Assembly: GCA_035465955.1 (NCBI GenBank)
Contig: DATIVK010000158.1
Coordinates: 1-5,122, forward strand
Origin: DATIVK01 sp035465955
GTDB lineage: Bacteria; Myxococcota; Myxococcia; Myxococcales; Anaeromyxobacteraceae
Length of the DNA stretch: 5,122 nucleotides
Direction of reading: 5' to 3'
The position numbers and the translations under genes were made by a program. The notes beneath the pieces are model-generated. The model was not told the DNA's origin, made no database searches, and worked only from the letters and a program-made list of their open reading frames with translations. Below are positions 1 to 5,122 of this stretch, piece after piece (within the stretch, counting starts at the first letter, position 1; each line of letters begins with the position of its first letter).

Positions 1-2010
1 CTGCCACGCCACGAAGAAGGCCTGCCCATCCCACGCCACCGCGGGCACGGTCTGGGTCCTCGCTGCCGGGTCGAACGTCGAAATGGGGAACGCCGGGTCG
101 AGGACCGCTGCGTCGGCCCCCCTCACCCGCACTCCGTAGACGTCGTCGTTGACGTTGCCGTTCCGGCGGTCCTGCCAGACGACGAGGTAATCGGTGCCGT
201 CCCACGCGATCGCGGGGTTGAGCTGGCTCCGATAGGCGGTCGAGATGGGGATCCCCGAGAGATCGACGACGACTCCATCCGAGCCCCTCACCCGCGCCCC
301 GTAGATGTTCTCGTCGGCGCCCCGAGAGTCCTGCCAGACCACGAGGTGGTGGGTCCCATCCCAGGCCACCGCCGGGCGGGTCTCCCGCGCGGCGGCCGCC
401 GAGATGGACATCCCCGCGGCGTCGAGGACGACGCCGTCCGACCCCCGCACGCGCGCCCCGTAGACGTCAGGGCGAGTGGCGACGAACTGGTTCTCCTCCC
501 AGACCACGAGGTAGTTCGCCCCGTCCCACGCCACCGAGGCATAGGACTGGTCGCCGACGGCGGCGGAGACGGCGATCCCCACGGGCTCGAGGACCGCACC
601 GTCAGCCCCGTCCACGCGGGCGGCGTAGACGTCCAGGCTCGTGCCGCTGCGGTAGTCCTCCCATGCCACGAGGAAGTGCGCCCCGCCCCACGCTACCGAA
701 GGGCGGCTTTGACTCTGCGCCGCGGTCGAGACGGCGATGCCCGCGGGGTCGAGCACGCTCCCGTCCTGTCCGACGCGGCAGGCATAGATGTCGTCGGACG
801 TCACGCTCCGAAGGTCGGCCCAGGCGACGAGGTACTGACTCCCGTCCCAGGCGATGGCAGGGGCGTGCTGGGGATTGGACGAGTCCGATATGGCGATGCC
901 GGGGTCCAACACGCTCGCGTCGGACCCCCTCACCCGCGCCCCGAAGATGTCGAGCCCCTCGCCGTTGCGGTCGTCCTCCCAGACCACGAGGACGTTCGCA
1001 CCGTCCGACGCGACGGCCGGCGAAGACTGGGCGCTTCTCGACGTCGAGATCGGGATCCCGTCCGTGTCGCGGACCGCCCCGTCCGCTCCCACCCGCGAGC
1101 CGTAGACGTCGAAGTCGAGGGCGCTCCGGTAGTCCTGCCAGGCCACCAGGAAGTCCGTGCCGTCCCACGCCACGGCCGGACACTGTTGATGGTCGCCCGC
1201 CCCCGAGACGACGATCCCGCCGACGTCCAGGACGCCGCGATCCGCCCCGCGCACGCGCGCGCCGTAGATGTCCCACGAGGTCCCACTGCGGAGGTCCTGC
1301 CAGACCACCAGGTAGTCGGTGCCGTCCCACGCCACCGCGGGGTACTTCTGCTCGTACTGCGCGTCCGAGATGACGAACCCGCCCGCGTCGAGCACCGCCC
1401 CGTTCGCCGCGCGCACGCGTGCGCCGTAGACGTCGTAGCTCCCGCCACCCCGGTAGTCCTGCCAGGCGACCAGGTAGTTCGTCCCGTCCCATGCCACCGA
1501 GGGATATTCCTGGGCCCTCACCGCCGTCGAGATGGGGATGGCGACCGCGTCGACGGGCGCGGCGTCCGCGCCCAGCCTCACGGCGTAGATGTCGTAGTCG
1601 TCGGGAAGCGCGGCGCTACGGAGCTCCTGCCAGGCCACGAAGAAGTTCGTCCCGTCCCAGGCGACCGCCGGGTAGTTCTGCTGGGCCGGGTTCTGCTGGG
1701 CGGGGTCGCTCGCGATCGGGCGCCCGCCGGGATCGAGAACGGCGCCGTCGGAGCCGCGCACTCGGGCGCCGAAGACGTCCCAGTTCCCCGCCCGCAGGTC
1801 CTGCCAGAGCACGAGGTAGTTCGTCCCACCCCAAGCGACGACGGGGAACTCCTGCGCGCCGTCCGCAGTCGAGATCGACAGCCCCGCCACGTCGAGCAGC
1901 GATCCGTCCGCCGCGCTCACGCGAGCCCCGACGACGTCATTGCTCGTGCCGCCTCGGTAGTCGCGCCACACCACGAGGTAGGTCGTCCCACCGAAGGCCA
2001 GCGAAGGTTG
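1..2010 (-). repeat. Tandem array of ~53-residue protein repeats (12 complete + 1 partial)
   Basis: The coding sequence repeats with a period of about 160-175 bp. Unit boundaries in residues of the minus-strand protein are 331, 384, 442, 498, 552, 606, 659, 712, 765, 819, 874, 927 and 984 (cut off). The consensus in order is P-A-V-A-W-D-G-T-x-Y-L-V-V-W-Q-D-x-R, a variable S/G/N turn, D-I/V-Y-G-A-R-V-R-G-x-D-G-x-V-L-D-x-x-G-I-x-I-S, then 5-10 variable residues ending in Q. Alternating hydrophobic stretches separated by DG and D-x-R turns suggest about four beta strands per unit, so a beta-propeller or similar solenoid is plausible; this is inference. The units have diverged in DNA sequence, so this is an old duplication series. 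Length variation falls mainly in the linker between units and after W-x-D-x-R. Confidence 0.93.
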
Positions 2011-3000
2011 ATCCTGGGGGTTGATCGCCGGCGCGTAGACCGGCGCGTCCGTGTCGCGCTCGGGCGAGATGACGGGATCGAGCACCGCAGGGAAGATCGA
2101 CCCCTCCACGACCGCTGCCGGCACGCGCAGCAGGACGGCGCCCCCGTCCCAGCGCGCCGGCACCGCCGTCTCCACGCCCACGCCGTCGATCCAGGTGGCG
2201 TGCCCGTAGCGAACGCCCAGCGCGCCGGCGGAGAAGTGAAGGCCCGCCTCCGTCTCGCCCGTGAACTCCCCCGCGACGAGCGCAACCCTCACCTCGAGGT
2301 CGCCGTCGCCGTCGGGCCGCCGCGCGAAGCGCCAGCTCTGCTCGACCCCCTCCGCGCCGTTCTGCAGCCGCTCGACCGCTGGGCCGCGGGGGACCTCCAG
2401 CTGGCCAGCGCCGTTCCTCGATGCCACCCCGCCGCCCTCGCCGAGCGCAGCGCCGCGCGTCACGCTGGACGGTCCGAACCGGACTCCGTCGCCGCGGACC
2501 ACCTCGCCCGGATCCCGCCGCGCCGGTGCGGGCACCGCCCCATCGCGAGCCGGCGGCGAGGCCTCCGCGCCGGCCGCACGAGCGTTGGGGTGATGGAAGG
2601 GGACCACCTCGAGGCTCCCGTCCTCGTGGACCGCCGCCTCGTAGGTCGTGTGGCCGCCGCGCCAGGCCCCGTCGTGGGGGCGAAAGGCGAAGTGGACCTG
2701 CTCGATGACGGCGCCGACGTCGATCGGGATCCCCGCGCCGGGCTCCCGGGCGCCCTGCGCGCCGCCCGCGGCCGACGGCCCCGCCCGGCGCGCGCGAGGG
2801 AGCGCGCCCTCCGCGCCGCGGGCTCCGCGCTCATCGGACCGCGAGGTCGCGGGCGCGACCCCCTGCCGCCCCGCTCCCCCAGAGAGGAGGACCGCTACGG
2901 CGAACACCGCGACCGCGGCCCCGAGGATCGCGGCGCGCCGCGCCCCGGCCGGCAGCGGGAGGCCCCCGCGACCGGCAGGCGAACCCTTCCCATGCAGCAC
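1..3000 (-). CDS. Large exported tandem-repeat protein (AWDGT-LVVW-D-R repeats), C-terminus beyond the window
   Basis: Function unknown; probably a secreted or surface-anchored protein. The minus-strand frame is open for 1000 codons from GTG at 3000 to the left edge. Residues 21-44 are a hydrophobic export segment (RRAAILGAAVAVFAVAVLLS) preceded by a basic stretch. Residues 45-92 are a Gly/Ala/Arg/Pro linker. Residues about 93-312 look all-beta and include GVEQSWRF (218-225) and a closing FPAVLDPVI (303-311); a similar YP-x-x-x-DP ending is, from memory, common in N-terminal domains of giant myxobacterial repeat proteins. Residues 331-1000 are 12 full and one partial repeat. Only two cysteines are visible (607 and 741), and there is no lipobox Cys. 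GTG 3000 was chosen because no in-frame ATG exists nearby and a G-rich tract ending in GGGGA lies just upstream. GTG 3036 is an alternative without a visible ribosome site. The frame is certain; the start is moderately sure; the function is not known. Confidence 0.9.
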   Translation of the reverse strand, partial: MLHGKGSPAGRGGLPLPAGARRAAILGAAVAVFAVAVLLSGGAGRQGVAPATSRSDERGARGAEGALPRARRAGPSAAGGAQGAREPGAGIPIDVGAVIEQVHFAFRPHDGAWRGGHTTYEAAVHEDGSLEVVPFHHPNARAAGAEASPPARDGAVPAPARRDPGEVVRGDGVRFGPSSVTRGAALGEGGGVASRNGAGQLEVPRGPAVERLQNGAEGVEQSWRFARRPDGDGDLEVRVALVAGEFTGETEAGLHFSAGALGVRYGHATWIDGVGVETAVPARWDGGAVLLRVPAAVVEGSIFPAVLDPVISPERDTDAPVYAPAINPQDQPSLAFGGTTYLVVWRDYRGGTSNDVVGARVSAADGSLLDVAGLSISTADGAQEFPVVAWGGTNYLVLWQDLRAGNWDVFGARVRGSDGAVLDPGGRPIASDPAQQNPAQQNYPAVAWDGTNFFVAWQELRSAALPDDYDIYAVRLGADAAPVDAVAIPISTAVRAQEYPSVAWDGTNYLVAWQDYRGGGSYDVYGARVRAANGAVLDAGGFVISDAQYEQKYPAVAWDGTDYLVVWQDLRSGTSWDIYGARVRGADRGVLDVGGIVVSGAGDHQQCPAVAWDGTDFLVAWQDYRSALDFDVYGSRVGADGAVRDTDGIPISTSRSAQSSPAVASDGANVLVVWEDDRNGEGLDIFGARVRGSDASVLDPGIAISDSSNPQHAPAIAWDGSQYLVAWADLRSVTSDDIYACRVGQDGSVLDPAGIAVSTAAQSQSRPSVAWGGAHFLVAWEDYRSGTSLDVYAARVDGADGAVLEPVGIAVSAAVGDQSYASVAWDGANYLVVWEENQFVATRPDVYGARVRGSDGVVLDAAGMSISAAAARETRPAVAWDGTHHLVVWQDSRGADENIYGARVRGSDGVVVDLSGIPISTAYRSQLNPAIAWDGTDYLVVWQDRRNGNVNDDVYGVRVRGADAAVLDPAFPISTFDPAARTQTVPAVAWDGQAFFVAWQ
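1675..1704 (-). repeat. 15-bp in-frame tandem duplication inside the repeat array
   Basis: Two adjacent 15-base copies (1675-1689 and 1690-1704) differ at one base. On the minus strand they encode PAQQN followed by PAQQN at the end of repeat unit 2, which is therefore 58 residues instead of the usual 53-54. The duplication is in frame and lies in the variable loop between units, where length change should be tolerated. It looks like a recent slippage event. Confidence 0.85.
2869..2940 (-). other. Signal peptide or N-terminal membrane anchor of the repeat protein
   Basis: Codons 21-44 of the minus-strand gene encode two arginines, then an uninterrupted run of Ala, Val, Leu, Ile and Phe, ending in a Ser-Gly-Gly-Ala-Gly turn. 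This is the charge-then-hydrophobic layout of a Sec export signal. No cysteine follows, so it is not a lipoprotein signal. The cleavage site is not obvious; an uncleaved anchor is possible. Its presence in this frame is good evidence that translation begins at or upstream of GTG 3000 and not in the frame of the nearby ATG at 2992. Confidence 0.75.
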
Positions 3001-3004
3001 GTGT

Positions 3005-3013
3005 CCCCCCCCC
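3005..3013. repeat. Nine-C homopolymer beside the repeat-protein start codon
   Basis: Nine consecutive C on the plus strand (nine G on the minus strand) end five bases before the proposed GTG start at 3000. Read on the minus strand, the G-run followed by A may serve as a crude Shine-Dalgarno. Tracts of this kind are prone to slippage and to sequencing error, so the exact length should be treated with caution. Confidence 0.85.
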
Positions 3014-3130
3014 GGGGAGCACGAAGGCGCAGGCACCGGGACGGCGGGCGGCCGCGGGATGCTCCCCGCCGCCCACTCTTCCAGACGCGCACCGGGGCGG
3101 CAATGGAGAACTGCGACCCTGCGTGTACCT

Positions 3131-3152
3131 CCCGCCCCCCTCTCCCGCCCCC
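3131..3152 (-). promoter_or_regulatory. Compact G-quadruplex-forming motif in the divergent promoter region
   Basis: On the minus strand, four G-runs of 5, 3, 6 and 3 bases are separated by loops of C, AGA and C. This meets the canonical four-run rule with very short loops (1, 3 and 1), the type that folds most stably. It lies about 40-60 bases upstream of the MoxR start on the template side and about 130 bases upstream of the repeat-protein start. A regulatory role is inferred only; GC-rich genomes produce such motifs by chance. Confidence 0.55.
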
Positions 3153-3165
3153 GCCGGGTCCGGAC

Positions 3166-3171
3166 TAGATT
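3166..3171 (+). promoter_or_regulatory. Possible -10 element for the MoxR operon
   Basis: TAGATT matches TATAAT at four of six positions, including the first two bases and the last. It is the only A/T-rich hexamer in an otherwise G/C stretch, 22 bases before the MoxR ATG. No recognisable -35 is found 16-18 bases upstream. An 8-base palindrome, GTCCGGAC at 3158-3165, abuts it and could be a protein-binding site. This is a weak prediction. Confidence 0.3.
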
Positions 3172-3181
3172 CGGGGCCCGT

Positions 3182-3187
3182 GGGAGG
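3182..3187 (+). promoter_or_regulatory. Ribosome binding site deciding the MoxR start
   Basis: GGGAGG lies six bases before ATG 3194, which is ideal Shine-Dalgarno spacing. The reading frame stays open far upstream because of high GC, but the upstream translation is low-complexity Arg/Pro/Ala without MoxR similarity. This site therefore fixes the start. Confidence 0.8.
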
Positions 3188-3193
3188 CCCCGG

Positions 3194-4183
3194 ATGAACA
3201 GCGAGCTCCGCGCCGTCGCGGAAGAGGTGGACGTACAGTCGGCGTTCGTCGACCGGCTGCTCGACGAGACCGGCAGGGTGATCGTCGGCCAGCGCTACAT
3301 GGTCGAGCGCGTCCTCATCGGCCTGCTCGGCGGCGGTCACGTGCTGCTCGAGGGCGTCCCGGGGCTCGCCAAGACGATGGCGGTCCGCACGATCGCCGAC
3401 GCGGTCGACGCGAGCTGCAGCCGGATCCAGTTCACCCCCGACCTGCTCCCCGCCGACGTCGTCGGCACGCAGATCTACGACCCCAGGGCCCAGGCCTTCT
3501 TCCCGAAGCAGGGGCCGGTCTTCGCCAACATCGTGCTCGCCGACGAGGTCAACCGCGCGCCGGCCAAGGTCCAGTCGGCGCTGCTCGAGGCGATGCAGGA
3601 GCGGCAGGTGACCCTCGGCGACCGGACCTTCCCCCTCCCGGACCCCTTCGTCGTCCTGGCCACCCAGAACCCGATCGAGCAGGAGGGGACCTACCCGCTC
3701 CCCGAGGCGCAGGTCGACCGCTTCATGCTCAAGGTGAAGGTGGGCTACCCGAGCCGGGAGGAGGAGCGGCTCATCATGGACCGGATGGGCGTCGCGGAGC
3801 CGCCCCGGGCGCGGAAGGTGGTCTCGACCGCCGATCTCGCCGCGGCGCGCGCCGTGGTCCACCGGATCTACGTCGACGAGCGGGTGAAGGACTACGTCGT
3901 GAGCCTGGTCTTCGCGACCCGCGATCCGCGCGGCGCCGGGCTCGCGGACCTCGCGCCGCTCGTGGAGTGGGGCGCGTCCCCGCGCGCCACGCTCTGCCTG
4001 GCGCTCGCGGCCCGCGCCCACGCCTTCCTCCGCCACCGGGCGTTCGTCACGCCGGAGGACGTGAAGGCGGTCGCCCACGACGTGCTCCGGCACCGCATCA
4101 CGCTCACGTACGAGGCCGAGGCGGAGGAGGTCACGTCCGAGAAGGTCGTCTCCCGCGTCCTCGAGCGCGTCGAGGTGCCGTGA
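3194..4183 (+). CDS. moxR: MoxR-family AAA+ ATPase
   Basis: A 329-residue cytoplasmic ATPase of the MoxR group, a usual length for the family. MoxR ATPases are thought to act as chaperone-like remodellers that mature or insert partners, often vWA-domain proteins. Visible motifs are: helical N-terminus with the typical IVGQ (30-33); Walker A GVPGLAKT (54-61); the MoxR-typical FTPDLLPADVVGT (80-92); Walker B VLADEVNR (114-121); the EAMQER segment (132-137); sensor 1 ATQNP (156-160); arginine-finger region EAQVDRFML (171-179); and sensor 2 GASPRA (260-265) in the C-terminal lid. All catalytic residues are present, so the enzyme should be active. The start is ATG 3194, supported by GGGAGG six bases upstream. 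The DUF58 gene begins four bases after the stop, indicating an operon. The symbol is used at family level; the specific substrate is unknown. Confidence 0.96.
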   Translation: MNSELRAVAEEVDVQSAFVDRLLDETGRVIVGQRYMVERVLIGLLGGGHVLLEGVPGLAKTMAVRTIADAVDASCSRIQFTPDLLPADVVGTQIYDPRAQAFFPKQGPVFANIVLADEVNRAPAKVQSALLEAMQERQVTLGDRTFPLPDPFVVLATQNPIEQEGTYPLPEAQVDRFMLKVKVGYPSREEERLIMDRMGVAEPPRARKVVSTADLAAARAVVHRIYVDERVKDYVVSLVFATRDPRGAGLADLAPLVEWGASPRATLCLALAARAHAFLRHRAFVTPEDVKAVAHDVLRHRITLTYEAEAEEVTSEKVVSRVLERVEVP

Positions 4184-4187
4184 CCTC

Positions 4188-5096
4188 GTGATGGACCCGC
4201 GTCCCCTCCTCCAGCGCGTCCGCCGCATCGAGATCGCCACGAAGCGGGCGGTCCAGGACCGTCTCCAGGGCTCGTACCACTCGGTCTTCAAGGGGAGGGG
4301 CATGGCCTTCAGCGAGGTCCGCCCCTACGCGCCCGGCGACGAGGTGCGCGCGATCGACTGGAACGTCACCGCCCGGACCGGGAGCCTCCACGTGAAGCGC
4401 TTCGTCGAGGAGCGCGAGCTGACCGTGATGATCCTCGCGGATCTCTCGGCCTCCACCGACTTCGGCTCGCGCGAGCGGACCCAGGCGGAGGTCGCGGCGG
4501 AGATCGCGGCGCTGATCGCGTTCAGCGCCGTCGCGAACGGCGACCGCGTCGGCCTCGTCCTCTTCACCGACCGGGTCGAGCGGTTCGTGCCGCCGCGGAA
4601 GGGGCGGCGCCACGCCCTGCGGCTCGTCTCGGAGATCCTCCGGTTCCGCCCCGAGGGGCGCCGCACCTCGATCGCCGCGCCGCTCGAGTTCCTCCGCCGC
4701 GCGCTGAGGCGCCGCGCCGTGGCCTTCCTCCTCTCCGACTTCCTCGAGGGGGGCGACGGCGAGGGGCGCCCCTTCGGCTTCGAGCGGGCGCTCCGCGTCG
4801 CCGCGCGCAAGCACGACGTCGTCCCCATCCGCCTCGGCGACCGCCTCGACGCGGAGCTGCCGGCCGCCGGCCTGGCCTGGATCGAGGACCCCGAGACGGG
4901 CGAGGTGGTCCGGATCGACCTCGCCGACCGCCGCGCCCGCCGGCGCTACCAGGCGGCGCTGCGCGCGGAGGAGGAGCGGCTCCGCCGGCTGTTCGCGCGC
5001 CTCGACCTCGACGCCGCGCGCGTGCGCGCCGACGACGCCGACTACGTCACGCCCCTGGCGGCCTTCTTCCAGGCGCGCGCGCGGAGGCGCGCGTGA
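4188..5096 (+). CDS. DUF58 domain protein (vWA-like), partner of the MoxR ATPase
   Basis: A 302-residue protein with no evident membrane segment or signal peptide, of the DUF58 family regularly encoded next to MoxR. The family signature runs at residues 35-76: FKGRGMAFSEVRPYAPGDEV, then RAIDWNVTARTG and VKRFVEERE. A vWA-like core follows, with a MIDAS-type metal site that appears intact: DLSAS (85-89), a Thr in RRTS (160) and an Asp in LLSDF (184). The C-terminal third is Arg/Glu-rich and probably helical (about 246-300). The start may be GTG 4188 or the adjacent ATG 4191, a difference of one residue; a GAGGTG at 4172-4177 inside the end of moxR is the only nearby ribosome site. The stop overlaps the next gene's start. 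The likely role, from family context, is a metal-dependent adaptor or substrate of the MoxR ATPase; the molecular function is not established. Confidence 0.94.
   Translation: MMDPRPLLQRVRRIEIATKRAVQDRLQGSYHSVFKGRGMAFSEVRPYAPGDEVRAIDWNVTARTGSLHVKRFVEERELTVMILADLSASTDFGSRERTQAEVAAEIAALIAFSAVANGDRVGLVLFTDRVERFVPPRKGRRHALRLVSEILRFRPEGRRTSIAAPLEFLRRALRRRAVAFLLSDFLEGGDGEGRPFGFERALRVAARKHDVVPIRLGDRLDAELPAAGLAWIEDPETGEVVRIDLADRRARRRYQAALRAEEERLRRLFARLDLDAARVRADDADYVTPLAAFFQARARRRA
5083..5087 (+). promoter_or_regulatory. Ribosome binding site for the third operon gene
   Basis: GGAGG lies within the last codons of the DUF58 gene, five bases before GTG 5093. This strong, well-spaced site supports a third translated gene that overlaps the DUF58 stop by four bases (GTGA). 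Confidence 0.7.
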
Positions 5097-5122
5097 GCGC
5101 GCTCCCGGCCGCCGCGCTCGCC
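5093..5122 (+). CDS. Start of a third operon gene, cut by the window edge
   Basis: Ten codons are visible, reading VSALPAAALA, from a GTG that overlaps the DUF58 stop in a GTGA arrangement. A GGAGG sits five bases upstream. In MoxR-DUF58 operons the next gene often encodes a small membrane protein or a vWA-domain membrane protein of the Bat type. Ten residues cannot decide this, and no function is assigned. The overlap implies translational coupling with the DUF58 gene. Confidence 0.6.
   Translation, partial: MSALPAAALA

Larger units (their letters stand above)
3001..3193. promoter_or_regulatory. Divergent intergenic region between the repeat-protein gene and the MoxR operon
   Basis: Both flanking genes point away from this 193-bp stretch, so it should contain promoters for both directions. 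It is unusually rich in C on the plus strand, especially at 3128-3155. The only A/T-containing patch suitable for a rightward -10 is near 3164-3171. For the leftward gene I see no convincing -35/-10 pair. No terminator hairpin with a T-run is visible, as expected between divergent genes. Confidence 0.6.

Noticed and set aside
1..2010. CRISPR array or other noncoding repeat
   Set aside because: The period is about 160-175 bp, copies are diverged in DNA but conserved in protein, and no short identical direct repeats with unique spacers are present. The periodicity is explained by protein repeats.
1..2010. Known repeat classes: WD40, FG-GAP, or delta-60
   Set aside because: Units lack the WD40 GH...WD pattern, the FG-GAP F-G-x-x-x-x/G-A-P calcium-loop signature, and the delta-60 G-R-I-x-V-A-G and F-G-x-x-G motifs. 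The resemblance is only the general beta-rich repeat length.
2895..2992. Small minus-strand ORF from ATG 2992 as a separate gene or the true start of the repeat protein
   Set aside because: It is out of frame with the export signal and repeats, ends after 32 codons, and encodes an Arg/Pro/Gly-rich peptide. A frameshift in the homopolymer cannot join it to the repeat frame, because the tract lies upstream of this ATG.
346..3168. A very long plus-strand open frame (940 codons) opposite the repeat gene
   Set aside because: It reads as Arg/Pro/Asp/His-rich sequence with no domain, and its own periodicity simply mirrors the repeats on the other strand. The minus-strand frame has a signal peptide, coherent beta-strand repeats and normal composition. 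High GC removes stops from the antisense strand.
3172..3192. Possible terminator hairpin formed by GGGGCCC and GGCCCC stretches
   Set aside because: The complementary blocks are short, no T-run follows on either strand, and the location between divergent genes and over the MoxR ribosome site makes a terminator unlikely.
2648..3193. Upstream extension of the MoxR reading frame
   Set aside because: The extension overlaps the N-terminal part of the divergent repeat gene, is low complexity, and lacks similarity to MoxR. ATG 3194 has a well-spaced GGGAGG and gives the usual family length.
2831..4303. A 490-codon minus-strand open frame across the MoxR gene
   Set aside because: The opposite strand carries an unmistakable MoxR ATPase with every motif intact and a good ribosome site. 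The antisense translation is charged low-complexity sequence.

Overview
The window is very GC-rich DNA (roughly 70% by eye, with strong G/C preference at third codon positions). The combination of high GC, a giant secreted protein built of AWDGT-LVVW-D-R repeats, and a MoxR/DUF58 gene pair suggests a myxobacterium-like or other deltaproteobacterial-type organism (Myxococcota, for example an Anaeromyxobacter relative). This is an inference from style; no marker gene in the window proves it.

Layout. Positions 1-3000 hold one minus-strand gene that runs off the left edge. It encodes at least 1000 residues: an N-terminal hydrophobic export segment, a low-complexity linker, an all-beta-looking N-terminal domain ending in a FPAVLDPVI motif, then 12 complete and one cut-off tandem repeats of 53-58 residues. 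Positions 3001-3193 are a divergent intergenic region. It contains a nine-C homopolymer next to the start of the repeat gene, a compact four-run G-quadruplex motif on the minus strand, a weak -10-like element and a good Shine-Dalgarno for the rightward genes. Positions 3194-4183 encode a complete MoxR-family AAA+ ATPase. It is followed after 4 bases by a complete DUF58 (vWA-like) protein at 4188-5096, and then, with a 4-base GTGA overlap, by the first ten codons of a third gene.

How the genes fit together. The rightward genes form a tight, probably translationally coupled operon of the common MoxR-DUF58-(membrane/vWA) type. In it a MoxR ATPase is thought to act as a chaperone-like remodeller working with vWA-domain partners at the cell envelope. 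The leftward repeat protein is an exported or surface-anchored protein of unknown function. Its head-to-head arrangement with the operon need not mean a functional link.

The operon is a known type. The less characterised parts are the repeat protein, its odd start region and the G-rich intergenic region. I see no RNA genes, mobile elements, CRISPR array or recognisable terminator.
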